Shown here: positions 1 through 7,559 of the stretch, piece by piece
Layout: the number at the start of each line of letters is the position of its first letter
Numbering within the stretch: the stretch's first letter is position 1
Assembly (NCBI GenBank): GCA_038531315.1
Contig: JBCBBT010000047.1
Span: forward strand, 1-26,743
DNA from: JAJFFW01 sp038531315
GTDB taxonomy: Bacteria; Pseudomonadota; Alphaproteobacteria; Caulobacterales; Parvularculaceae
Direction of reading: 5' to 3'
DNA: 26,743 bases
Made by a program: the position numbers and the translations under genes
The notes under the pieces: generated by a model
Database searches by the model: none
Seen by the model: only the letters and a program-made list of their open reading frames with translations
Told to the model about the DNA's origin: nothing

Positions 1-1
1 A

Positions 2-1081
2 ACCGGCGTTCCCGAAGGCTCGCCGTTCCGGCTGAAAGACGAAATTGTCTCGATCAACGCGCGTGCGCTTAGCGCTATCATCGAGGAACGCGCGCCGCTT
101 ATTCCCGTCGATGGATACGCAACATGGTCGCGGCGCAGCGGCATCGCGCAATCGCTGGAATTCATGGGCGGCGCCGTCGATCATTTCGGGGCCTTGCTCG
201 AGGACGTAACGCCCTCCGTCAAAGTCGCCGTGCGCCGGCCGGATGTCGGCGTCGTCGACATTGACACGGAGCGGATGATTTATGACGACTACAAAGCGAT
301 TAAAGAGCCCGACGAGGCCGCAGGGAATTTCAAAGATGCGGTGACGTTTAAGCGGATTGGCGAGCGGGGCGCTTACTTGCGTGTTGACAGTTTCGTCAAT
401 TACCGCATTCCCGTTGATCCGGATGAAATCTACGATCCGATTTTCGATGCGCTTAAGGATGAAGGTCGCGACCATCTGATCTTGGACTTGCGCCGTAACG
501 GCGGCGGCTCGGACGATGCGTCGGGCGGGTTAAAGCGCCGGCTGATCACCAAAAAACACCGATTTATCACCGAGGCCCGCGTTGCGACGATCGACCATTC
601 AGGCCTCGAACAATATCTTTCGACGTGGGATGACCGGGTTATCAACCCGCCGCGCATCGCCTTCAAAAAGAACGATGACGGGACGTATTCGTTACGCCAG
701 TTTTTCGATCCGGCGCTGAAGGCGGCCAGACCCGAGCGCAACGCCTTTGACGGACGGCTGATCATCCTGACGAGTACGGATAACTCATCCGGCAGCACGA
801 ACCTGATAGCAGCCCTGAAATCGCTGGGGCGCGCCGAACTCGTCGGCGAGAAAACCGGCGGCTCGCCGACTGGCACGACGGCGGGCGTTCTTGTGACCCT
901 GACGGCTCCGAATTCAAAGATCAAAACGCGCATTCCGGTCTTTCGGTATTTCAACAATGTCACCGGCTTTAAAGAAGGGTATGGCGTCACGCCCGACGTC
1001 GCCGCGCCGATGAGGGTTGAAGATTTTCTGGCAGGGCGCGATCCGGCTTACGATAAAGCGATTTCACTGATCGACGGCTGA
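2..1081 (+). CDS. S41-family (C-terminal processing-type) peptidase, 5' end outside window
   Basis: The frame is open from the left edge, so the start and any signal peptide lie upstream; the first in-window ATG (164) is internal. The visible part is the C-terminal catalytic region of an S41 (tail-specific/CtpA-like) serine protease. It has the LDLRRNGGG strand and turn, then LTSTDNSSGST, where the nucleophilic serine is expected, followed by the family segment AELVGEKTGGSPTGTTAG. The closing GYGVTPDV is also typical of S41 ends. These enzymes usually act outside the cytoplasm on the C-termini of exported or membrane proteins. The region before the catalytic domain does not clearly resemble a PDZ domain. 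The 3' end overlaps the end of the opposing methyltransferase remnant by 18 bp. The family call is secure; the substrate is unknown. Confidence 0.9.
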   Translation, partial: TGVPEGSPFRLKDEIVSINARALSAIIEERAPLIPVDGYATWSRRSGIAQSLEFMGGAVDHFGALLEDVTPSVKVAVRRPDVGVVDIDTERMIYDDYKAIKEPDEAAGNFKDAVTFKRIGERGAYLRVDSFVNYRIPVDPDEIYDPIFDALKDEGRDHLILDLRRNGGGSDDASGGLKRRLITKKHRFITEARVATIDHSGLEQYLSTWDDRVINPPRIAFKKNDDGTYSLRQFFDPALKAARPERNAFDGRLIILTSTDNSSGSTNLIAALKSLGRAELVGEKTGGSPTGTTAGVLVTLTAPNSKIKTRIPVFRYFNNVTGFKEGYGVTPDVAAPMRVEDFLAGRDPAYDKAISLIDG

Positions 1082-1745
1082 ACCCGGCGGCGCGTTGCGA
1101 AAGGCGAGACGCGTCCATGTCACGCCGGCGCGCCTGTTTTCGCCCTGCAGTGAGGGCTCCTGGCGGTGCAGGGCGAGCCCCAGACCGCTCTGCCGGGCGA
1201 GACTGATGGTTTCGCCCGGCGTCACATCGAACATGGCTCTGTCTATTGGCGCCGGTCCGTGGCGGATCGTCAGAATGAAAGCGCCGTCAGGCGCCAGCAT
1301 GTCCGCGATCCGCGCCATGGCGCGTCGTCGCTCAGGCTTTGGCACATGCATCCAGCATGCGGTGGCGAGGACCAGATCGAAACCGCGGGACGGCGTTGGA
1401 ACGCCGCTTAGTAACGGCAAGCATGCGTTCCGCCAGTCAATCAGCGGCGAGGGGTGACGGCGCGCCAAAACAGCGGAACGCATCGAGCGGCTCGGCGGCG
1501 ACCACCTTGTGACCCATGTGCGCAAGGCGCGCCGCGTCGCGTCCGGTTCCCGCGCCGACGTCCATCACATGCGCCGGCGCTTTTGGAAAAAATCGGATCG
1601 ATGGCCGATGCAGGCGATCAAATGAGATGGCCTCGTAGCGGTCGATTAGCGCGGCCGCATTCGCCGCGTAGCCTTGCAACAGGGTCGAGAGCGCTGCTGT
1701 CTTTGTGGTTGTTTTAAGGGCATCGCGCCTGTCGCTCACTGTCAT
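1064..1745 (-). pseudogene. Class I SAM-dependent methyltransferase, broken by a frameshift
   Basis: Two minus-strand reading frames together make one methyltransferase. The first (from ATG at 1745) carries the N-terminal part with SAM motif I, HVMDVGAGTGRDAARLAHMG, and continues to AEPLDAF. It then runs into a stop at 1437. The second frame picks up at about 1473 with LARRHPSPLIDW, then FDLVLATACWMHVPKPERRR and PDGAFILTIRHGPAP, and ends at 1064. Homologous sense resumes if two bases (GC) are restored near 1472/1473 in a CGC-rich stretch, which would read DAFRAVLARRH. The gene is either recently inactivated or carries a sequencing error, because both halves otherwise look intact. The substrate is unknown. 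It is divergent from the DUF1330 gene and convergent with the S41 peptidase. Confidence 0.8.
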
Positions 1746-1838
1746 TGTCAATTGACCTCTATCGGCGTTGATCTCCAAAACTGTCCTGCGCCGATTATGG
1801 GCCCCTTTGCGCGAATGCGCACAGCGAAAGGTAAAGCG

Positions 1839-2273
1839 ATGACCAGCTATATCGACCCGACCCGCGATCAGTTTTCCGCGATGATGAAACTGCCCGACGA
1901 AGGCCCCATCCACATGCTTAATATGATCCGGTTTCGCGAAAGCGCCGACTATCCCGGCGATCATGAAAATGCGGGCGCGTCGCTGACCGGCGCGGAGGCT
2001 TACAAGATTTACGGGGCGGAAAGCGGCCCGATCTTCCAGCGGGTGGGCGGGCGCATCGCCTATAGCTGGTCGCCGAAGCTTGTTCTGATTGGCCCCAGCG
2101 ACGAAGAATGGCACGCTGTATTTGTGGCCCAATATCCCAACGCCGCGGCTTTCGGCGAGATGGTGAAAGACCCCGAATACCAGAAAGCGGTGGTCCACCG
2201 GCAAGCTGCGGTTGCAACATCGCGCCTTGTACGACTGCACCCGCAGGAGACCGGCGGGAATTTCGCCGCCTAG
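1839..2273 (+). CDS. DUF1330 family protein
   Basis: A 144-residue soluble protein of the DUF1330 (dimeric alpha/beta-barrel-like) family. It starts MTSYIDPTRDQFSAMM and has the family pattern PIHMLNMIRFRE, then YKIYGAESGPIFQRVGGR and the late FPNM-like stretch AVFVAQYPNAAAFGEMVKDP. No signal peptide is present. I chose ATG 1839 because a GAAAGG ribosome site sits just upstream. Extending the frame upstream gives a Cys-rich, unconserved N-terminus that overlaps the methyltransferase start. No enzymatic role is established for most members of the family. It is divergent from the broken methyltransferase, with 93 bp between the two starts. Confidence 0.82.
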   Translation: MTSYIDPTRDQFSAMMKLPDEGPIHMLNMIRFRESADYPGDHENAGASLTGAEAYKIYGAESGPIFQRVGGRIAYSWSPKLVLIGPSDEEWHAVFVAQYPNAAAFGEMVKDPEYQKAVVHRQAAVATSRLVRLHPQETGGNFAA

Positions 2274-2342
2274 CGCTTTGAAAGCCGCATATTTATTGCA
2301 TACTCCTTCTTAGGCGGATTTGCGCATGGTGGGAGTTTATCA

Positions 2343-2744
2343 ATGTCAATCAAAGGTTTATCGCCGATCGTTGCGGCTGCGCTGACGATGTCGACGCTCG
2401 GCGGAAGCCCATGGGGCGCTGGCGCGCGCGCCGGCGAGATCGCCAGTGCGCCAGACGGCGGCGTCACCTATGAGTTTCGGGCGTGTGAAAAACCGGATGC
2501 GCCGGTTTTGGCGACGGACAGCCGCTCATCGGGCCGCGTCACCCGCGCCGCCCGTAACCGGGCTATCGATCAGTACAACGATTATGTTGCAAAAGCTAAC
2601 GCCTATATGCGATGTCTCTCCGACGAAGCGAGCCGCGATCTGGAGGCGTATTACGCCGCTGTCGCCGGGGCCCAGAAATCGGCGCAAGACGCCATTATGG
2701 GCGAGGTTGAAGAGGCGCGCGCCGCCCTCGGCGACGGTCGCTAA
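2343..2744 (+). CDS. Small exported protein of unknown function
   Basis: A 133-residue protein with an N-terminal hydrophobic stretch (about residues 5-30, Ala/Gly-rich with a lone Lys) that resembles a signal peptide. A mature domain with two cysteines follows, in FRACEKPDAPVL and YMRCLSDEASRDL, probably a periplasmic disulfide. Between them lies a helix-forming segment, RNRAIDQYNDYVAKANAYM. A Glu/Ala-rich C-terminal helix closes the protein. I have the impression of a recurrent alphaproteobacterial exported family but cannot name it. It sits 162 bp ahead of pdhB on the same strand, in the place where pdhA is often found, and bears no resemblance to E1-alpha. Confidence 0.65.
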   Translation: MSIKGLSPIVAAALTMSTLGGSPWGAGARAGEIASAPDGGVTYEFRACEKPDAPVLATDSRSSGRVTRAARNRAIDQYNDYVAKANAYMRCLSDEASRDLEAYYAAVAGAQKSAQDAIMGEVEEARAALGDGR

Positions 2745-2906
2745 AGCGATCCTTAACGCCTGATCTGCAATCATCGCGACCGGCGTTACGTTACTCGATA
2801 ACCTCTTGTTTCACTCCGTTCATTGCGGCTAGGTATCGGGCGACGGAACGACCCCAGTCAGCCGAGCGCGGCCACGCGCTCGCGCGCAAAACGGAAGACG
2901 ACGCCA

Positions 2907-4328
2907 ATGCCTACGCCGGTTCTGATGCCCGCTCTTTCTCCCACCATGGAAGAAGGCACGCTCGCCAAATGGACGGTCAAGGAGGGAGACGCGGTCTCGT
3001 CCGGCGATGTCATCGCCGAGATCGAAACCGATAAAGCGACCATGGAAGTCGAGGCTGTCGACGATGGCGTGATCGGCAAATTACTGGTCGCCGAAGGGTC
3101 GGAAAACGTCAAAGTGAACGAACCGATCGCTGTCCTGATCGACGAAGGGGAGAGCGTAGGCGATATTGATGTTTCATCGCTGAACGGCCCGGCGACGAAT
3201 GGGGCTGCGAATGGCGCTGCAAATGGCGCCGCATCGGGTGAGGCCGCCGAACAGAACGAAGACGCGGCGCCAGCTTCGAAGCACGCCCCCGCGCCGTCGC
3301 TCGCTGGCGCGCCCGCTGATCCTGATCTGCCGGCCGATGTCGACATGGTCTCAACGACTATTCGCGACGCGTTGCGTGATGCGATGGCCGAAGAGATGCG
3401 GCGTGACCCAGATGTTTTTTTGATGGGGGAAGAGGTCGCTGAATATCAGGGCGCCTACAAAGTAAGTCGCGGACTTCTGGAGGAATTTGGCGACCGGCGC
3501 GTTATCGATACGCCGATTACGGAATATGGGTTCGCCGGCCTTGGCGTCGGCGCGGCCTTCGCGGGTCTGAAACCGATTGTCGAATTCATGACCTGGAATT
3601 TCGCCATGCAGGCGATTGACCATATTATCAATTCCGCCGCCAAAACCCGATACATGTCGGGCGGCCAGATGGGCTCGCCGATCGTTTTCCGCGGCCCGAA
3701 CGCAGCCGCGAGCCGCGTCGCCGCACAGCACAGCCAGGACTATGCGGCGTGGTATTCGAACGTGCCGGGTCTGATTGTCATTTCGCCTTATTCCGCCGCC
3801 GACGCCAAAGGGCTGTTGAAAGCGGCGATCCGCGATCCGAACCCGGTCGTGTTTCTGGAACATGAGCTGCTTTATGGCGACGAAATGGACGTCCCGCAGG
3901 TCGATGATTGGGTGCTCCCGATCGGTAAAGCAAAAATTGCGCGCGCGGGGACGGACGTGACGATTGTGAGCTATTCGCGCGGGGTCAAGTTTGCGCTCGA
4001 AGCCGCCGACATGCTGGCGGGCGAAGGCGTTTCTGCGGAAGTTGTCGATCTTCGCACGCTCCGGCCCATGGACGCTGAAACGGTGATTGCGTCCGTCAAA
4101 AAGACCAACCGTGTCGTGACGGTCGAGGAAGGCTGGGGCCCCTGCGGCGTCGGCGCCGAGGTCGGCTGGCAGGTGACGCAGCACGCTTTTGATTATCTGG
4201 ACGCGCCGCCGACCCGCGTGACCCAGGAAGACACGCCCCTGCCTTACGCCGCTAACCTTGAAGCGTTAAGCCTTCCGAATGCGGAGAAAATTGTGGCTGC
4301 CGTCAAACGAGTGATGTATCAAGGGTAG
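2907..4328 (+). CDS. pdhB: Pyruvate dehydrogenase E1 component, beta subunit, with N-terminal lipoyl domain
   Basis: A 473-residue subunit of the pyruvate dehydrogenase complex, which decarboxylates pyruvate and passes the acetyl group to lipoamide. Residues 1-80 are a biotinyl/lipoyl domain (MPALSPTMEEG, ETDKATMEV) with lipoylated Lys43. An Ala/Asn/Gly-rich flexible linker runs to about residue 145. The rest is a transketolase-type E1-beta, with PITEYGFAGLGVGAA carrying the TPP-activating Glu, then AAQHSQD, and a C-terminal half containing EEGWGPCGVGAEVG. ATG 2907 aligns with the pdhC start and has GGAAG upstream; an in-frame ATG at 2823 would add an unconserved basic leader. E1-alpha (pdhA) is not in the window. 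The linker contains a short in-frame DNA repeat. The lipoyl extension on E1-beta is characteristic of Alphaproteobacteria. Confidence 0.95.
   Translation: MPTPVLMPALSPTMEEGTLAKWTVKEGDAVSSGDVIAEIETDKATMEVEAVDDGVIGKLLVAEGSENVKVNEPIAVLIDEGESVGDIDVSSLNGPATNGAANGAANGAASGEAAEQNEDAAPASKHAPAPSLAGAPADPDLPADVDMVSTTIRDALRDAMAEEMRRDPDVFLMGEEVAEYQGAYKVSRGLLEEFGDRRVIDTPITEYGFAGLGVGAAFAGLKPIVEFMTWNFAMQAIDHIINSAAKTRYMSGGQMGSPIVFRGPNAAASRVAAQHSQDYAAWYSNVPGLIVISPYSAADAKGLLKAAIRDPNPVVFLEHELLYGDEMDVPQVDDWVLPIGKAKIARAGTDVTIVSYSRGVKFALEAADMLAGEGVSAEVVDLRTLRPMDAETVIASVKKTNRVVTVEEGWGPCGVGAEVGWQVTQHAFDYLDAPPTRVTQEDTPLPYAANLEALSLPNAEKIVAAVKRVMYQG
3198..3233 (+). repeat. 12-bp tandem repeat in the pdhB linker, about three copies
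   Basis: Three consecutive near-identical 12-base units (AATGGNGCNGCN) at 3198-3209, 3210-3221 and 3222-3233 encode repeated Asn-Gly-Ala-Ala in the flexible lipoyl-to-E1 linker. The units differ only by a few substitutions, mostly third-position changes. The array is in frame and could change linker length by slippage without breaking the gene. Confidence 0.8.
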
Positions 4329-4357
4329 GGGATGACGGCCCCGCCGAAGAGGCGTCA

Positions 4358-4822
4358 ATGCTGTTTCATGGCCAGTGCCATTGCGGAAAACTGAAAGTGG
4401 CTTTCCAAAGCGAAAAGACGCCGCACGATATTGGGGTTCGAACCTGTCAATGTGCGTTTTGCCGGTCCCATGGGGCTGTCAATGTTTCAGACCCCGCCGG
4501 TTTCATAACCATTGATGCGTGGGCTGATGATATGACGCGCTATCGCTTTGGCTTGATGACAGCCGATTTCCTGATTTGCCGCCATTGCGGCGTTTATTGC
4601 GTTGCGGCGATGAGCGGCCATGACGCCGATAAGGGTGCGCGGATTTACGCGACGATCAATATCGCGGGGCTCGCCATGTCCGAATTTGCAGATCTCGAAG
4701 AAGCGCCGATGGATTATACCGCAGAAACCACTGACGCGCGCATCGAACGCCGCTATAAGAAATGGACGCCGACGCGATTTACCGATGCGGCGCTGAACGC
4801 CGCCACGTTCGGCCAGACTTGA
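4358..4822 (+). CDS. GFA / CENP-V family zinc-binding protein
   Basis: A 154-residue protein of the GFA family, named after glutathione-dependent formaldehyde-activating enzyme. The zinc-site motifs are visible: CHCG near the start (Cys7, Cys9), CQCAFC (Cys30, Cys32, Cys35) and CRHCG (Cys74, Cys77). Family members bind two zinc ions; only a few have been linked to formaldehyde-glutathione chemistry, so the activity is unassigned. There is no signal peptide, so it is cytosolic. It lies 29 bp after pdhB on the same strand and probably shares its transcript. Its presence inside the pdhB-pdhC interval is unusual. Confidence 0.88.
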   Translation: MLFHGQCHCGKLKVAFQSEKTPHDIGVRTCQCAFCRSHGAVNVSDPAGFITIDAWADDMTRYRFGLMTADFLICRHCGVYCVAAMSGHDADKGARIYATINIAGLAMSEFADLEEAPMDYTAETTDARIERRYKKWTPTRFTDAALNAATFGQT

Positions 4823-4864
4823 TATTGCCGATCTTCAAAATGACCACGCGAACGGGAGAGAGCG

Positions 4865-5299
4865 ATGAACCTGCTGGTATCGATTTTGATGATGATCGCC
4901 GCGGATGCGCCGGCCATCGCCGCGGATGCGGACGAAGCAGACAAGGCCGCCATCAAGGGCGTTATTGAGGATTACTTCGACGGCATTGGCGCGGCTGACG
5001 CTGAGCGGCTCAATCGCGCCTTTGCGGCGGACAAGGCCGCCATGATCGGCGTCGTCAACACCGAGAACGGCCCTGAACTGAGGGCATTTAAAGATATGGA
5101 GGCGGTGATCGCCAACTGGGCCGGGGACCCGAACCCCGAAGGCGTTGGCCGCGATGGCGAAATCATGGACATAAATATCGTCGATGGGCGGATCGCGATG
5201 GTCATGTTTCGTTATAAAGATGAATATTATGATGTTTTGACGCTCGTGAAACTTGGCGATAGTTGGAAGATCGCGACCAAGACATTCGTGCAGCGATAG
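4865..5299 (+). CDS. Exported NTF2-like / putative lumazine-binding-type protein
   Basis: A 144-residue protein. Residues 1-20 form a hydrophobic leader ending near AIAADA, consistent with a signal peptide. The mature part looks like an NTF2-like fold of the putative lumazine-binding/SnoaL-like type. An N-terminal helix (AAIKGVIEDYFDGIGAADAE) is followed by an Ala/Phe segment (RLNRAFAADKAAMIGV). The last strands have the typical pattern DGRIAMVMFRYKDEYYDVLTLVKLGDSWKI. No catalytic residues can be assigned. GGGAGAG lies about 5 bases before ATG 4865. It is 42 bp after the GFA gene and 27 bp before pdhC, so it is probably part of the pdhB-pdhC transcript. Confidence 0.78.
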   Translation: MNLLVSILMMIAADAPAIAADADEADKAAIKGVIEDYFDGIGAADAERLNRAFAADKAAMIGVVNTENGPELRAFKDMEAVIANWAGDPNPEGVGRDGEIMDINIVDGRIAMVMFRYKDEYYDVLTLVKLGDSWKIATKTFVQR

Positions 5300-5326
5300 A
5301 CTTTAATAGGGACGACTGAAGCCGCC

Positions 5327-6652
5327 ATGCCGACACCGATACTGATGCCCGCCCTGTCGCCGACCATGGAGGAAGGCAATCTCGCCAAATGGAATGTCCA
5401 GGAGGGCGATACGGTTTCGTCCGGCGACGTGATTGCGGAAATCGAAACCGACAAGGCGACGATGGAAGTCGAAGCCGTCGATGAAGGTATTGTCGGGAAA
5501 ATTCTGGTGGCGGCGGGGACGGAGAACGTCAAGGTCAACGATCCGATTGCGGTGCTGCTGGAAGATGGCGAGAGCGCTGACGATATTGACCTCGCGTCGA
5601 TGAGCGGCGGCGCGCCTTCCGAAAGCGCTGCGGCGAACGGATCGGCTGCGTCCGCGCAGAGCGCTCCAGACCAGCCTGAAGCGCCTGCGCCTCAAACGAG
5701 TGCGCGCGAAGAGGGGCCGCAACACGCAGGGCGGAAATCGCCGCCCACCGGCCGCGTTTTCGCGTCGCCGCTCGCCAAACGCATCGCGAGAAATGAAAGT
5801 CTCGACCTCGCCGCAGTCAAAGGCACCGGCCCGCACGGACGCGTTGTCAAACGCGATGTTGAAAAGGCGTTGAAGGAAGGCGTCGGTAAAGCGGCGCCCG
5901 TCGCGGCGGCGGCGATACCGGCGGCCGGCGTCGATGAGCGGCTTTATCCCGCCGACAGCTATGAAGCGGTCAAGCTCGACGGCATGCGTAAGGTGATCGC
6001 TAAACGCCTGACGCAAAGCTTTAACCAGGAAGTGCCGCACTTTCCCCTCAATGTTGATGTTGAGCTCGACACGCTGCTGGCGGCGCGCAAGCGGATCAAT
6101 GCGCTGTCGCCCGAAGGCGAGGGCGCTTACAAGGTTTCCGTCAATGATTTCATTATCAAGGCCTCTGCGCTCGCGCTGATGAAGGTGCCGGCGGCGAACG
6201 CAACTTATACGGACGAAGCCATTTTGCTTCACAAACACGCGGACATTGGTGTGGCGGTTGCGATCGACGGCGGTCTGATCACGCCAATTGTCTGGAAAGC
6301 GGAAGAAAAGGGCCTGAAGACCATTTCCGCCGAGATCAAGGACATGGCGAGTCGGGCCAAGGCGCGCAAATTGAAACCTGAGGAGTATCAGGGCGGCACG
6401 TTTTCGGTTTCAAACCTCGGCATGTTCGGCATCAAATCGTTCGCCTCCATCGTGAACCAGCCCCATGGCGCGATCATGTCTGTCGGCGCCGGCGAAGAGC
6501 GCGTGGTGGTCAAAGGCGGGGAGATGAAAGTCGCAACCGTCATGACGGTGACGCTGACCTGCGATCACCGGGTTGTTGACGGCGCTGTCGGCGCGGCGTT
6601 TCTTGCAGCATTTAAAGGCTTCATCGAAGAACCTGCTGCAATGTTGCTGTAG
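5327..6652 (+). CDS. pdhC: Dihydrolipoamide acetyltransferase (E2) of pyruvate dehydrogenase
   Basis: A 441-residue E2 core that transfers the acetyl group from lipoamide to CoA. It has one lipoyl domain (residues 1-80, Lys43 in ETDKATMEV) and an Ala/Pro-rich linker. The E3/E1-binding domain is at about 142-180 (VFASPLAKRIARNESLDL, GTGPHGRVVKRDV), followed by the trimer-forming catalytic domain. The active-site motif DHRVVDG lies near the end, with His414 and Asp418. The lipoyl domain is about 80% identical at protein level (estimated by eye) to the one on PdhB. The closing EEPAAMLL is typical of E2. The gene is complete. The sulfotransferase start follows 10 bp after its stop. Confidence 0.96.
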   Translation: MPTPILMPALSPTMEEGNLAKWNVQEGDTVSSGDVIAEIETDKATMEVEAVDEGIVGKILVAAGTENVKVNDPIAVLLEDGESADDIDLASMSGGAPSESAAANGSAASAQSAPDQPEAPAPQTSAREEGPQHAGRKSPPTGRVFASPLAKRIARNESLDLAAVKGTGPHGRVVKRDVEKALKEGVGKAAPVAAAAIPAAGVDERLYPADSYEAVKLDGMRKVIAKRLTQSFNQEVPHFPLNVDVELDTLLAARKRINALSPEGEGAYKVSVNDFIIKASALALMKVPAANATYTDEAILLHKHADIGVAVAIDGGLITPIVWKAEEKGLKTISAEIKDMASRAKARKLKPEEYQGGTFSVSNLGMFGIKSFASIVNQPHGAIMSVGAGEERVVVKGGEMKVATVMTVTLTCDHRVVDGAVGAAFLAAFKGFIEEPAAMLL

Positions 6653-6662
6653 GGCGCGTGTT

Positions 6663-7499
6663 TTGGTTGAGGCGGCTTGCGCGTTTTTGATCGGCGCCCA
6701 GAAGGCGGGCACAACGACGCTGGCGGAATTACTCGATCAGCATCCGGACGTATGTCTTTCAACGCCTAAAGAGCCGCACTTTTATTCAAAGAATTTCGAG
6801 CGCGGCGCGCCATGGTACGATGCGTGCTTTGAAGGAGTGCAAAAACGCATCCGCCTCGATGCCTCAACCACCTACGCAATGGCCGAACCCGGCGAAAACG
6901 CGGGGCATGTCGCTGCGCGCATCGCCGCCGCGGCGCCGGACGCCAGGATCATTTATATCGTGCGTGATCCGGTAGAACGCACGCATTCAGCCTATTGGCA
7001 TTCGGTCCGTTCAGGGTCGGAAACGCTGCCATTTCGAAAAGCGGTTGAAACCAATCCCCGCTATGTCGCCACCGGACAGTATTTCTTCCAGCTCAGCCAA
7101 TATCTGAAATATTTTCCAAAGGATCGTATCAGGATGGTTGATTTCAACCGCTTGCGCGATGATCCGATGACCGTTGCGGCGGCGTGCTTAGCGTTTTTGG
7201 GGTGCGATAGCGAAAAAACCGATCTGGCGACGGCGGGCGCGAGAAACAAATCCTACCGGTACTCGCCCGTTGGGAAGCTGGTTCGCCGTGCGGCGGGCTC
7301 TCATGAGCGGATGACGGCGCTCGCGGGCGCGGTGCAGGCCGCGACGCCGCGCTTCCTGCACGCGCCGATTAAGAGGCTTGTGGCCCGCGATGTGCCGCGC
7401 CTTGAGGAGGGCGACAGGGCGTGGCTTGCGCCATTTTTCGACGAGGATCTCTCTGCCCTCCATTCATATTGCGGCATAGAGCTGCGCCGCACCGCGTAG
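6663..7499 (+). CDS. PAPS-dependent sulfotransferase family protein
   Basis: A cytosolic sulfotransferase-fold protein of about 278 residues. The 5'-phosphosulfate loop FLIGAQKAGTTTLAELL is at the N-terminus. The 3'-phosphate-binding segment IYIVRDPVERTHSAYWH follows about 80 residues later. A later segment, RIRMVDFNRLRDDP, is typical of heparan-sulfate-type bacterial sulfotransferases. The acceptor is unknown. Start choice: TTG 6663 places the P-loop close to the N-terminus as usual and has AGGG 8 bases upstream. The alternative ATG 6573 would overlap 80 bp of pdhC and add a Cys-rich, unconserved leader. It is probably translated from the pdhC transcript. Confidence 0.85.
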   Translation: MVEAACAFLIGAQKAGTTTLAELLDQHPDVCLSTPKEPHFYSKNFERGAPWYDACFEGVQKRIRLDASTTYAMAEPGENAGHVAARIAAAAPDARIIYIVRDPVERTHSAYWHSVRSGSETLPFRKAVETNPRYVATGQYFFQLSQYLKYFPKDRIRMVDFNRLRDDPMTVAAACLAFLGCDSEKTDLATAGARNKSYRYSPVGKLVRRAAGSHERMTALAGAVQAATPRFLHAPIKRLVARDVPRLEEGDRAWLAPFFDEDLSALHSYCGIELRRTA

Positions 7500-7559
7500 C
7501 GCTTGCCGCCGCGTAGCGCGGGCGAATATACTGACGACAGCCGCCACAGTGAGGGTTTG

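Noticed and set aside
2806..2835. TTGTTT-N18-TAGGTA upstream of pdhB, considered as a sigma70-type promoter
   Set aside because: The match to consensus is weak in both hexamers; a promoter is expected in this 162-bp gap but cannot be placed with confidence.
3351..4184. Long minus-strand open frame opposite pdhB
   Set aside because: It lies fully inside the clearly coding E1-beta domain and has Arg/His-rich, unstructured composition typical of antisense frames.
5303..6238. Long minus-strand open frame opposite pdhC
   Set aside because: It is antisense to conserved lipoyl, linker and catalytic regions, with no ribosome site and no family resemblance.
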